Source: Thalassotalea sp. PP2-459
Lineage (GTDB): Bacteria > Pseudomonadota > Gammaproteobacteria > Enterobacterales > Alteromonadaceae
NCBI RefSeq assembly: GCF_001913705.1
Contig: NZ_MKQD01000018.1
Coordinates: forward strand, 1 to 64,000
Reading direction: 5' to 3'
DNA length: 64,000 nucleotides
The notes beneath the pieces were generated by a model, which saw only the letters and a list, made by a program, of their open reading frames with translations, ran no database searches and was not told the origin of the DNA. Both the position numbers and the translations under genes were made by a program. This document shows, piece by piece, positions 44,410 through 53,475 of this stretch. The number at the start of each line of letters is the position of its first letter. Positions within the stretch are counted from its first letter, which is position 1.

Positions 44410-45192
44410 TTACTTTTTACGTATCAAGGGTACTGCGCATAGCAATAACGCAAGCCAGCCGAAAGAGCCGCCACTGCTGTCACCAGGTTTTGGCTGCTCT
44501 AAGCTTTTTTCATAAAGTGTATTTTTCGCTGAGGTTAAGTCAGCATCAGTGCTAACTGTTGCATCATAAATAACGACTTGATATACCGTAACAAAATTCT
44601 CTTGACCTGGCACTGCGTCGGCATCTGCACATTGATCTTCGTAGTCTGGCATTGGCAGCTCTTGGAAGCCGCCGTGGCCTGTGTCACAACGTGGAACGTC
44701 AGCAATTGCATTAATCACCTCCATTCCGTCTTCAATAACTTCACCAAATACAGCGTAAGCACCGCCACCGTATACATCAACAGGATCTAACACTGAGGCA
44801 TTATTTTTTAAGTTGATGAACCATTGGCTGTTAGCACTATTAATCTTACCACGCTGCTTCGCCATTGAAATAGTCGCAGTTACGTTTGAATAAACAGGCT
44901 CATTTTCAATAGTACCATTGGTTTCAATCCATTTTGGTGGTAATTCACCCTCGAACTTTGCTCCTCCGCCTTGAACAACAAAATCATCTACCGTACGGTG
45001 AATAATGGTATTGTCATATTTGCCATCATTGACGTACGCGAGAAAGTTTTCTGCGGTTTTTGGGGTTGTTTCGTCATGTAAGTTGACTTTGAAATTACCA
45101 TGCGAGGTTTGAAATTCAACAATGGTTGCATGACTCATGCTAGCACTAAGACTTAAGGTTAGCATGAGTGCTGAAAGGTAAGGTTTTTTCAT
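44410..45192 (-). CDS. Cyclophilin-type peptidyl-prolyl isomerase with GlyGly-CTERM tail
   Basis: This 260-residue protein has a signal peptide (about 1-22, SMSHA). The cyclophilin domain (about 24-210) has FKVNLHDETTPKTAENFLAYV and the catalytic IIHRTVDDFVVQGGG. MAKQRGKINSANSQWFINLKNN follows, and the CDTGHGGFQELP...DQC insertion has possible disulfides. The C-terminus is DSSGGSFGWLALLLCAVPLIRKK-like: Ser/Gly pair, one helix, basic end. That is the GlyGly-CTERM rhombosortase signal. The enzyme would isomerise prolyl bonds at the cell surface or after secretion, unlike the usual periplasmic PpiA. Confidence 0.9.
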   Translation of the reverse strand: MKKPYLSALMLTLSLSASMSHATIVEFQTSHGNFKVNLHDETTPKTAENFLAYVNDGKYDNTIIHRTVDDFVVQGGGAKFEGELPPKWIETNGTIENEPVYSNVTATISMAKQRGKINSANSQWFINLKNNASVLDPVDVYGGGAYAVFGEVIEDGMEVINAIADVPRCDTGHGGFQELPMPDYEDQCADADAVPGQENFVTVYQVVIYDATVSTDADLTSAKNTLYEKSLEQPKPGDSSGGSFGWLALLLCAVPLIRKK

Positions 45193-45387
45193 TATAATTT
45201 CTTAAAGTTGCCTAAAAATCAGTGTGTTCGATGTTAGAGGCAGCGATAAAAAACGACAAGCAGTTAAATGTTATCTTATGTAATTCTTAAAGGTGAACTG
45301 AGGAATATGGTTGCAAATATAATGTTAGTATAGGCATTAGTTATTAGTTGCGGGAAAACACACGCTTAGTTTAATGAGTTTATGATG

Positions 45388-46020
45388 TTATCTTTTCAAT
45401 CGAGAGGTAAGTAAAGCTAATAATCCGAGAGAAAATACGAGTATGCTTGAAGGCTCGGGAATCTCAGCGCTTAAATTCATGTCAAATGATAGATCGTCCA
45501 TCGCCCATGCCCAACCATCATTAGGCTGCATGCCTAAAATTTTACTGACACCGCTTGATGAAAAGTTCACAGGTACATATGCTGATGCATTAGATGAAAC
45601 GGTTTTAGTTTCTAAAAGTAAGTTATTGATGTCGTAAAGCTCAAAAGTTACTGAACCTGAACCTAGGGTATCAAGCATAAGCGAAATATTAGAACTACTA
45701 CCGCTAAATAATATTTCTATAAAATCAGCTCTATTGCCGGGACAACCTAAGTTTGCATCAGCACAGTTTGTTAGCACATTACTGCCACTTGGTGCTGTAA
45801 TGCCATCAGGATCAGGTGCTGCATTGATATTTATTGGAGCGTTGTCTTCAAACCCTGCAAACGTTACTCCCCAGTTTTGATATTGATTAGTAATTGCAGT
45901 GTTGGCCGCAATGACGTTGCCATTTGCATCAGTATCAAAATCTATGAGCGTACCATGTGCGTAACTAGTGGCTAATACTAATAAGGAAACTAACGATGAT
46001 TTAATAATTGTTAACGCCAT
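45388..46020 (-). CDS. PEP-CTERM sorting domain protein
   Basis: This 210-residue exported protein has a signal peptide (about 1-23). The domain (about 25-180) is rich in Asn, Ser and aromatic residues (LIDFDTDANGN, YQNWGVTFAGFED, SSNISLMLDTLGSGSVTFELYD). The PEP-CTERM end is IPEPSSILVFSLGLLALLTSRLKR. Exosortase A-type enzymes recognise that tail and hand the protein to the surface polysaccharide. The exosortase itself is not in this window. The function of the body is unknown. Confidence 0.9.
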   Translation of the reverse strand: MALTIIKSSLVSLLVLATSYAHGTLIDFDTDANGNVIAANTAITNQYQNWGVTFAGFEDNAPININAAPDPDGITAPSGSNVLTNCADANLGCPGNRADFIEILFSGSSSNISLMLDTLGSGSVTFELYDINNLLLETKTVSSNASAYVPVNFSSSGVSKILGMQPNDGWAWAMDDLSFDMNLSAEIPEPSSILVFSLGLLALLTSRLKR

Positions 46021-46197
46021 ATTGTTCTCTTTATAATGTGAATGTACTTTATGTACTTAACTAAGCAAAAAATAGGTCGTTATTATTTTTATGAATATAT
46101 TCAATGGTTTACTTGTTTTTGTTTTTAATGTTGATACTTATTGTAAAATTTTTAGACACTTTGTTATGCGTTAGCGTTTTAAGGCAGCACTAAATTA

Positions 46198-47583
46198 TTA
46201 CTTAATCATCCGTGCGCGAAAATTCCTTCCTTTCATTTTACCTTCAGATACGACTTTTAACGCTTTTTTTGCAACGGTGCGTTTAACGGCAACATAGGCT
46301 TTTAGTGGTGTCATTTGTATTTTGCCAATGGCACTACCATCAATCATATTGTTTGCTGTTAAAGCGCCGAGAATATCGCCTGGTCGAAGTTTTTGTTTCT
46401 TACCGCCATCAATTTGAATCGTTGTCATGGGGGCCATTGAAATAGGATTATTTAATACCTCGATATTAGGTAAAGGGTCAGCATGAACTTCTATATCAAG
46501 GTACTCTTCTAAACGAATGACCTTGTGTGCTTCTTTATTGCTCATTAGTGAACAAGCGATACCCGTGTTTCCTGCGCGTCCAGTACGGCCGATACGATGT
46601 ACATGAATCTCTGGATCATGAGCAATATGGTAGTTAATCACCATGCTTATATTGTCAATATCAAGGCCACGAGCAGCGACATCAGTCGCAACAAGAATAT
46701 TAATACTTTTGTTAGCGAAGCGTATTAAGGTTTGATCACGATCACGTTGCTCTAAATCACCATGTAAGGCTGCACAACTAAAGCCGCGATGTAGTAAAGA
46801 GTCAGCTAATGCTTGTGTTTCTAATTTAGTATTACAAAAAATGACTGAAGAAGCGGGTTGAAAGTGTTGTAACAATAATGCGACAGCAGTGGAACGTTCA
46901 TCATTATGTTGTACTTCAAAAAAATGCTGTTCAATGCTTGCGTGGTCATGGCTACTTTCTACCTTGATCAATTCTGGTGACTGCATGATCTGATTAGCCA
47001 TGGCTTGTATTTTATCAGGGAATGTAGCGCTAAAAAGCAATGATTGTCTTTGAGCGGGGCAATGTGAAAAAATTAACTCTAGCGCTGGCTGAAAACCCAT
47101 TTCTAACATGCGATCTGCTTCATCTAACACGAGAGTATTGAGTTCTGATAAATCTAACCGACCTTTACGTAGATGATCTTCAATGCGTCCGGGTGTGCCA
47201 ACAATAATGTGTGCTCCATGCTCTAACGAACCAATTTGCGGGCCCATCGGTGTTCCACCACAAAGTGTTAGTACTTTCACATTGTGAATAGCTGCCGCTA
47301 ATTTTCTAATTTCTTTAGCGACTTGGTCTGCAAGTTCTCGCGTTGGGCATAGCACTAGTGCTTGTACTCGAAAACGTTTTACTTTTAAGTTGTGCAAAAG
47401 TCCTAGCGTAAAAGTGGCCGTTTTGCCTGACCCTGTTTTACCTTGGCCTATAACATCTTGTCCTGCCAGTATTTTTGGTAATGCCTGAGCTTGGATAGGA
47501 GTCATTTCAAGATAACCTAAACGCGTTAAATTATCGATAAGTTCGGGACTTAATGCGGTAGTAGAAAAAGAGTGAGCAGACAA
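46198..47583 (-). CDS. dbpA: ATP-dependent RNA helicase DbpA
   Basis: This 461-residue DEAD-box helicase is used in late 50S ribosome assembly. The motifs are TPIQAQALP (Q), GQGKTGSGKT (I), PTRELADQ (Ia), GTPGRIEDHL (Ib), VLDEADRMLEMGF (II), SATF (III), ATDVAARGLDI (V) and HRIGRTGRAG (VI). The C-terminal 75 residues (IDGGKKQKLRPGDILGALTANN...) form the DbpA RNA-binding domain that recognises 23S rRNA helix 92. That tail distinguishes it from the RhlE-like helicase at 55152. It is divergent from the NYN gene. Confidence 0.95.
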   Translation of the reverse strand: MSAHSFSTTALSPELIDNLTRLGYLEMTPIQAQALPKILAGQDVIGQGKTGSGKTATFTLGLLHNLKVKRFRVQALVLCPTRELADQVAKEIRKLAAAIHNVKVLTLCGGTPMGPQIGSLEHGAHIIVGTPGRIEDHLRKGRLDLSELNTLVLDEADRMLEMGFQPALELIFSHCPAQRQSLLFSATFPDKIQAMANQIMQSPELIKVESSHDHASIEQHFFEVQHNDERSTAVALLLQHFQPASSVIFCNTKLETQALADSLLHRGFSCAALHGDLEQRDRDQTLIRFANKSINILVATDVAARGLDIDNISMVINYHIAHDPEIHVHRIGRTGRAGNTGIACSLMSNKEAHKVIRLEEYLDIEVHADPLPNIEVLNNPISMAPMTTIQIDGGKKQKLRPGDILGALTANNMIDGSAIGKIQMTPLKAYVAVKRTVAKKALKVVSEGKMKGRNFRARMIK

Positions 47584-47672
47584 ACGATAAACCTTATTAA
47601 CATGAATTATTTGGATTATACCAGAGGGGAGGTGATATAGTGCGATTGATTTTACACTAAAGAGAACATTTT

Positions 47673-48146
47673 GTGAGCAAAATTGCTATTTTTGTTGATG
47701 TACAGAATATTTATTACACCACGCGCCAAGCATTCGGCAGGCAATTTAATTATCGCCAGTTTTGGCAGCGAGTCTCTCAACAAGGTGAAATTGTCATGGC
47801 AAATGCCTATGCGATAGCACGAGATGACGACCAGCAACATAAATTTCAAACGGCACTCAAACATATTGGTTTTGATGTAAAGCTAAAACCGTTTATTCAA
47901 CGTAGCGATGGCTCTGCAAAAGGTGATTGGGATGTCGGAATCGCGATTGATGTACTTGATGCTGCTCCTGACATTGATAAAATAGTTTTACTTTCTGGCG
48001 ATGGTGATTTTGACTTGTTATTACAAAAAGTCGCTGATAAGTACCAATGTCAAACACATGTTTTTGGCGTGGCGCAACTAACAGCGGCCTCACTAATTAA
48101 TGCTGCTGGCGACTTTACTCGTATAGACAACACGCTATTGATGTAG
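47673..48146 (+). CDS. NYN/LabA-like (DUF88) domain protein
   Basis: This 157-residue protein has a PIN-like NYN fold. Key acidic residues are in IAIFVDVQNIYY (Asp9), KGDWDVGIAIDVL (about 85-97) and LLSGDGDFDLLLQKV (about 107-121), as expected for a metal-dependent nuclease site. Such proteins are thought to cleave or bind RNA; the target is unknown. It starts at GTG, with AAGAGAA upstream. It is divergent from dbpA, with 89 bp between them. Confidence 0.9.
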   Translation: MSKIAIFVDVQNIYYTTRQAFGRQFNYRQFWQRVSQQGEIVMANAYAIARDDDQQHKFQTALKHIGFDVKLKPFIQRSDGSAKGDWDVGIAIDVLDAAPDIDKIVLLSGDGDFDLLLQKVADKYQCQTHVFGVAQLTAASLINAAGDFTRIDNTLLM

Positions 48147-48354
48147 CGTTTATTTGTGTGTATTTGATCATGATTTTTTGTCAAATATCGATTGATGTAT
48201 AGTTTTCGATAATTTTTTCCTGCTTAACTTTTCAGTTCATAAGTACTTTGAATGTAATTCATACTGTGCTTTTCGTTGTTAATCGCAATTTTCTTTTACC
48301 ACAACAGATGACAAGCTAAGTTAATGAAAGTTTTTTCATTTTGAGGATAACATC

Positions 48355-50043
48355 ATGAGATGTTTGATCGCGAGTTTAATAGTTAGTTTGCTTGTTTTAT
48401 CGGGTGGTGTGATTGGCTCCGAACGTAGTGAATACACTATGGGGAGCGACGGCCCGTTACCAACGTCACAGCAAGGGCTTTTGTTGCAACATGCAGAGCT
48501 TCATTTCACCATATTACCTAAAGAGAAAGCAATTAATGGCAAGGGCATACTAACTCTTGTTAGTGACCACTCGAGAAACAACGTTGGTATCAATTTAGAT
48601 AACTTTTTTTCTATTGATAAAGTACTGATCAACAGCAAGGTCATTGATGAGAACCAGTACAGTAACCCAGAAGGGCTACTATTGATCAATTTACCTAACA
48701 AAATAAAGGGTAAATTTACCGTTGAAATACACTATTCTGGCGCACCTCGAGAAGCCGTAAAAGCGCCTTGGGATGGTGGTTTTGTTTGGGCGAAAACATC
48801 TAGCGGTAAAGACTGGATTGCTACGGCTGTTCAAGGTGAAGGCTGTGACTTATTTTGGCCATGTATTGACAACCCTATTGGCGAACCAAAAACGACAACT
48901 ATGCATATTACTGTTCCTAAAGGGTTGGTAGCAGCGGCAAATGGTACGCTGCAGTCGGTAACTAAAGGTGAAACAACAGATACCTATCACTGGCAGGCAT
49001 TATCACAGTTAAATACGTATGGTGTTGCTATAAACGTGGGGCCTTATGAAGTGATTAAAACAACGTTTCATAGCCAGTATGGAAATGAAATTCCAGTTGA
49101 GTTTTATCACCTTCCAGAAAATAAAGAAGGCGCTAAAAAACTAGTACAAGAACTGCTAGACATAACCACATTCTTTGAACGTAAAATTGGGCCTTATCCA
49201 TTTGGCCAAGACAAAATAGGTGTTGTTGATACGCCCCATTTAGGTATGGAACATCAAACCATTAATGCTTATGGCAATAATTACATTACTGACAAGTATG
49301 GCTTTGATTGGTTGATGTTTCATGAATTTGCACATGAATGGTTTGCAAATCAATTAACCAATAAAAATGCCAATGCCATGTGGTTGCATGAAGGCTTCGG
49401 TGCTTATATGCATCCGTTATACGAATATTATTTACATGGGCAAACTGCTTATATGTCACACATGTTTGATATGCGATTAAAAGTACGGAATAAAGCGCCG
49501 ATAGTGAGTAAAGAATTATTAACTGTAGAAGGTGTGTACCAAGAAGAAAAAGGTGGTCCAGGAGCAGATATTTACGCGAAAGCACCTTGGGTATTACATA
49601 CTTTACGTAACATTATTGGTGATGAACATTTCTTCAAAGCAACGACTGAATTAGTGTATGGCACAGCAAAGCCAACACCTAGTGACTTCAAACCGGTGCT
49701 TGCTGATACGGAAGACTTTCTTCGAATTGTTAACCGGTTAACAGGTCAAGATTTCAGATGGTTTTTTGATGTGTATTTTTATCAATCTGCGTTACCTGAA
49801 GTTATTCAGAGCAAAACTGATACTCGTTTAACTTTACAGTGGAAAACGCCAAATAATTTACCTTTCCCTTTGCCTTTAGATGTATCCGTGAATGGTAAAG
49901 TGTTAACACTCGATATGACTAAACCTCAAACAATAAAGGTTTTACCAAATGATTTAGTGATCATTGACCCAATGAGTAAAGTGCTAATTGAGAAACCACA
50001 TGTAGCGAATTATCAGCGCTTCATCGAAGAAAGTACTAAATAA
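48355..50043 (+). CDS. Exported M1-family metallopeptidase
   Basis: This 562-residue zinc aminopeptidase has a signal peptide (about 1-21). The N-terminal beta domain (about 40-220) is followed by the catalytic domain, with the exopeptidase motif LGMEHQT (about 300, in place of GAMEN). The zinc site is HEFAH-x18-E: HEFAHEWFANQL with the third ligand in LHEGFGAY. A C-terminal part (about 470-562) closes the protein. Its length is shorter than PepN and similar to other periplasmic M1 peptidases. It likely processes imported or external peptides. Confidence 0.93.
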   Translation: MRCLIASLIVSLLVLSGGVIGSERSEYTMGSDGPLPTSQQGLLLQHAELHFTILPKEKAINGKGILTLVSDHSRNNVGINLDNFFSIDKVLINSKVIDENQYSNPEGLLLINLPNKIKGKFTVEIHYSGAPREAVKAPWDGGFVWAKTSSGKDWIATAVQGEGCDLFWPCIDNPIGEPKTTTMHITVPKGLVAAANGTLQSVTKGETTDTYHWQALSQLNTYGVAINVGPYEVIKTTFHSQYGNEIPVEFYHLPENKEGAKKLVQELLDITTFFERKIGPYPFGQDKIGVVDTPHLGMEHQTINAYGNNYITDKYGFDWLMFHEFAHEWFANQLTNKNANAMWLHEGFGAYMHPLYEYYLHGQTAYMSHMFDMRLKVRNKAPIVSKELLTVEGVYQEEKGGPGADIYAKAPWVLHTLRNIIGDEHFFKATTELVYGTAKPTPSDFKPVLADTEDFLRIVNRLTGQDFRWFFDVYFYQSALPEVIQSKTDTRLTLQWKTPNNLPFPLPLDVSVNGKVLTLDMTKPQTIKVLPNDLVIIDPMSKVLIEKPHVANYQRFIEESTK

Positions 50044-50116
50044 CTTTTATCATAGGTTTTAACTTAATTAAGCAACATTAACAGCGGTTCTTTGATTGGC
50101 TGGTAGATCACTAAAA

Positions 50117-50145
50117 TCTGGACGATGTGCGGCAATTCGTCCAGA
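50117..50145. terminator. Hairpin after the M1 peptidase gene
   Basis: A 9-bp perfect inverted repeat (TCTGGACGA, 50117-50125, with 50137-50145) lies between the convergent M1 peptidase and LysR genes. The T tract is weak. Confidence 0.45.
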
Positions 50146-50259
50146 CTTAGTTATCCTGAATAAATTACTGTATTTTTTACATTTTTAACGTACTTGCTAG
50201 TGGAAAATTTCAAGAAAATAATAAATGTACCTGACCCCATTCATAAGTTGTTTTCAAGG

Positions 50260-51189
50260 TTAATCTAGCCAAGTTTTACGCGGGGACTCCCCTAGTTTTA
50301 CTAAGTAAGCTTTCACAAAATCGATAAACACTCTTCTTCTTTTCGGTAAATGTTCACGCTTAGCGTAGATGATATATACCCCAGATGCTACATGTTCTGA
50401 CTCATCTAAAGTTGCAATAATTTTTACCTTTTTTGCTTTTACCCATTCTTTTGCAATGAAGTGGGGCATTAATGCAATACCTGCGTTTGCAGCGCAGAAT
50501 TCGGCCATTGCTTCGCCATCATCTACAATTGTTTTTCTTGTAGGCTCTAATGAGATGCGCTTACCTTTATATTTAAAATCAATTGGCATGGTTTTACCTG
50601 TTTGTTTGAATCGAAACAGTACCCAAGGATAAGAAGATAAACATTCCTGCGTTATTTCAATATTGTTCGTAATATCTGCGTTACTGCCTATGCAAAGTAC
50701 AAATTTTATCGGGGTAAGTTTCTGAGCAATAAGTCGATTATCAGCTATGGTGCCACTTCTAATGGAGATATCGATAGACTCTTTGATCATATCAACATAT
50801 TCGTCACTAAAATTTATATCTAACTGTAATTGAGGATACGCTTCTCTAAACTTACATAGCATGGGTAATAGGTATTGACGGCCGTAAGATACTGGCAGAT
50901 TTATTTTTAATGTGCCTTTAATATCGCGAGAGTCTTGCCGTAATGCTTCTTCATGATCTTTAAGTTTTACAAGTAACTCTTCAACCACTTGAGCGTAACG
51001 GTTACCCGCAGAGGTTAATTTTAATTGCCTCGTTGAGCGATTAAACAATTGTAGTCCGAGTTGTTCTTCAAGGCGCTTGATTGCCTTACTGACTGTGGAT
51101 GGATCAGTTGCATGTAATTTTGCAGTTTCAGTAAAGTTTTCTGTTTTAGTGGTGGTTGCAAAAAGCGTCATTGCTCTGAACTTATCCAT
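50260..51189 (-). CDS. LysR-family transcriptional regulator
   Basis: This 309-residue protein has an N-terminal winged helix (about 1-60; FTETAKLHATDPSTVSKAIKRLEEQLGLQLFNRSTRQLKLT) and a LysR substrate-binding domain (about 90-300; GTLKINLPVSYGRQYLLPML...DISIRSG). It resembles the large group near E. coli YhjC/DmlR. ATG 51189 is used because AAGGAT lies 8-9 bases upstream. The divergent membrane-protein gene at 51321 is the most likely target. An AT-rich dyad between them is a candidate binding site. Confidence 0.93.
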   Translation of the reverse strand: MDKFRAMTLFATTTKTENFTETAKLHATDPSTVSKAIKRLEEQLGLQLFNRSTRQLKLTSAGNRYAQVVEELLVKLKDHEEALRQDSRDIKGTLKINLPVSYGRQYLLPMLCKFREAYPQLQLDINFSDEYVDMIKESIDISIRSGTIADNRLIAQKLTPIKFVLCIGSNADITNNIEITQECLSSYPWVLFRFKQTGKTMPIDFKYKGKRISLEPTRKTIVDDGEAMAEFCAANAGIALMPHFIAKEWVKAKKVKIIATLDESEHVASGVYIIYAKREHLPKRRRVFIDFVKAYLVKLGESPRKTWLD

Positions 51190-51204
51190 ACTGACTATCC
51201 TTAT

Positions 51205-51232
51205 ATGAATTATATTCATTAATATAATGAAT
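51205..51232. promoter_or_regulatory. Candidate LysR operator
   Basis: Three related half-sites lie in the 131-bp space between the divergent lysR-type gene and the membrane-protein gene: ATGAAT (51205-51210), ATTCAT (51214-51219) and ATGAAT (51227-51232). LysR proteins bind such AT-rich dyads. Confidence 0.5.
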
Positions 51233-51320
51233 AAGTGGCACTTCTGGCAAACAATTTATCCGTTATACTGTTTGCAAGTTTGTTACGTAGTTTTTGATCT
51301 TAAATACGAGGGAATGTGCA

Positions 51321-51695
51321 ATGCTTATTGCTGCGGGAATTTTTGCTATCTTACTTGGTGTAATACATTCAATTTTAGGTGAATGGCTTATCTTTAAAAA
51401 ACTTAGACATAATACGATAGTACCAACACAAGGAGGGACAGTATTAGCGGCTAGACAAATTAGAATAATATGGGCAAGTTGGCATTTAGTCACGTTATTT
51501 GGTTGGTCATTAGGCGCAATTTTATGGACTATTGCTTTTGCAAGTTCCTCTCATGTAGATGTAATCGCCATTACTACTAATGTCATTGCCGTAATAATGT
51601 TTTGCAGCGCATTATTGGTGTTATTTGCAACGAAAGGTAAACATCCAGGTTGGGTGGTGCTAACACTTATTAGTGTGTTAACCATGTTGTCTTAA
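51321..51695 (+). CDS. Small four-helix membrane protein
   Basis: This 124-residue protein has four predicted membrane helices (about 2-21, 48-67, 74-94 and 103-122). GVIHSILGEWLIF in helix 1 and WASWHLVTLFGWSLG in helix 2 place histidines inside the membrane. The ATG has GAGGG 8 bases upstream. It shares length, helix count and the IH...G / WH..TL pattern with the protein at 51861, so the two look like divergent paralogues. No function is known. It is probably controlled by the divergent LysR regulator. Confidence 0.75.
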   Translation: MLIAAGIFAILLGVIHSILGEWLIFKKLRHNTIVPTQGGTVLAARQIRIIWASWHLVTLFGWSLGAILWTIAFASSSHVDVIAITTNVIAVIMFCSALLVLFATKGKHPGWVVLTLISVLTMLS

Positions 51696-51860
51696 GTATT
51701 TATTGACTATTTTGCCATGATTAACATAGGGGCTGTTGATTTTCGATGAACCCAAAGGGCAGCTTTTATTGTCATTACCTTGTGTAAAAACCAATAAGCG
51801 GCTGTAAAAATATATAGACTATGAATTTAATTCAATTTAAAAAGCTTAAAGAGGTTGGTA

Positions 51861-52235
51861 ATGCAAGTCATTTTATTATGGGCTGCAGTGTTAGTCAGTG
51901 GTCTTACGTTTGTTATTCATACCTTTATTGGTGGTATTAAGGTTGCAACTCCTCTATTAGAAGATACTTCGTTGCCAATTGCCTCTAAATGGTTAAATTA
52001 TTATTGTTGGCATATTACAACGCTATATACCTTTTTTATGGGGTGGGCATATGCCTTTGTTGCACTTAATCCTGATAAACCTGAACTAGTCGTCTTTCTA
52101 AGCGTTTTGAATGTGTCATTTTCGTTATTAAGTGTTTTGGTTGCCATGAAGGCAAATATTTCCCCTTTACGATTCCCATCAACAACATTGTTTGCTTTGG
52201 TTTCAATTTTAGGTATTGCAAGCCTTGTTGTTTAA
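51861..52235 (+). CDS. Small four-helix membrane protein (paralogue-like)
   Basis: This 124-residue protein has four predicted helices (about 2-22, 46-66, 74-96 and 104-122). FVIHTFIGGIKVA in helix 1 and YCWHITTLYTFFMGW in helix 2 mirror the histidine pattern of the 51321 protein. AGAGG lies 6 bases before ATG 51861; a TTG six bases upstream is less likely. It is followed after 32 bp by the tandem thioredoxin gene on the same strand. Confidence 0.75.
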   Translation: MQVILLWAAVLVSGLTFVIHTFIGGIKVATPLLEDTSLPIASKWLNYYCWHITTLYTFFMGWAYAFVALNPDKPELVVFLSVLNVSFSLLSVLVAMKANISPLRFPSTTLFALVSILGIASLVV

Positions 52236-52267
52236 ACAAATTTTTAATTAGTTAACAGTAGGTTCTT

Positions 52268-53212
52268 ATGATTAATGCTCTGTATAAGTCGTGTTTTTTT
52301 ACACTAACGCTTTTGTTTTCTTGGTCAGCATTGACGGGTAATTTGCCAAATAAATTACTCAATGAACCAATACTGTTGCTGTCAGGTGAGCAAACAAGTT
52401 TAGCTAATTCACTTGATAAAAAGCCAGTGTACTTAAAGTTTTGGGCGACTTGGTGTCAGCCATGCTTAAAAGAAATGCCTCACTTTCAACACGTACAAGA
52501 AGAATATGGCGAAGCAGTTGATGTTATTAGTATTAATATTGGCATTAATGAAGACATAAATTCAATAAATAAGGTCATTGAAAAATTTGGCTTAACTATG
52601 CCAACAACCATCGATAAAAGTGGTGATCTCGCTAAAGCTTTTAACTTTATCGGTACGCCATACCACCTATTGTTTGATAAGCAAATGAACCTTGTGCACT
52701 TAGGGCATGAAGCAACAGAGTCACTCGATAATAAGATAGCGTTATTAAGCCAACAACGCACTGTAGAGTTACTTGATTCAAATAAGCTGATTGATCACGA
52801 AACACGTTTAACACTGTCGTTAAATGACGGACGTATTCATGCGTTGTTCTTTAGCGCTACATGGTGTGATTGGTACTTAAAAGATTCGAGGCCAGCAGTA
52901 TCGCAAAGGTGTATCAATGCACAAAAGACTGTGAGTGCTTTAGCGAAAAAATTTCCAAATGTTAGTTGGCAAGGCTTGGTTTCTCGATTGTGGACAGGTG
53001 ATTCAGATTTAGCCGCATATAAGAAAAAATACGCGATTAATTATCTTGTAGATATTGATAAAAGCAATTCGATATTTCACCAATATGGTGTCAACGAATT
53101 ACCTGAACTGATTCTAATAAAAGATAATGAGGTATTATTTCGCAGTAATAGGTTAAATGACGACCAGCAATTAGATAAAACATTGGCTTTGCTAAAAACT
53201 GCAGGTGAATGA
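52268..53212 (+). CDS. Exported tandem thioredoxin-like protein
   Basis: This 314-residue protein has an N-terminal signal or anchor helix (about 5-23). The first domain is TlpA/ResA-like (about 28-165), with active site FWATWCQPCLKEMP near residue 58-71 and a cis-proline in IGTPYHLLF. The second thioredoxin-fold domain (about 175-310) has FSATWCDWYLKD, where the second active cysteine is Tyr, and VNELPELILIKD. Only the first domain should do thiol-disulfide exchange; the second may bind a partner. The substrate is unknown. Confidence 0.82.
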   Translation: MINALYKSCFFTLTLLFSWSALTGNLPNKLLNEPILLLSGEQTSLANSLDKKPVYLKFWATWCQPCLKEMPHFQHVQEEYGEAVDVISINIGINEDINSINKVIEKFGLTMPTTIDKSGDLAKAFNFIGTPYHLLFDKQMNLVHLGHEATESLDNKIALLSQQRTVELLDSNKLIDHETRLTLSLNDGRIHALFFSATWCDWYLKDSRPAVSQRCINAQKTVSALAKKFPNVSWQGLVSRLWTGDSDLAAYKKKYAINYLVDIDKSNSIFHQYGVNELPELILIKDNEVLFRSNRLNDDQQLDKTLALLKTAGE

Positions 53213-53475
53213 TATTACGCTTTTTAAATGAGTAGTTCTTCAAATAGTATGATCAAGGCTTTCGATTGCGCTGCATAGCTATTTGCAAACGAAGAAAAAT
53301 GGCAGAAGTGAACTTGTTGCAATAATAGTCATAAATATGCGCGATTTTATAGGGGGTTTGCGTTTAATGCTGTATACTGCGCGACCTTATTATTTTGAGT
53401 CAGCATGTTTTTTGTTTATCGTTTTTACCTATAGCTTGCCGTTCAATTCTATTTGTTTATTCTAGGAAGTTCTCT

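Noticed and set aside
51721-51760. Sequence resembling one arm of the 2869-2932 repeat
   Set aside because: Only a partial match (GGGGCTGTTGAT...TTCG) with no second arm; not enough to call a second copy.
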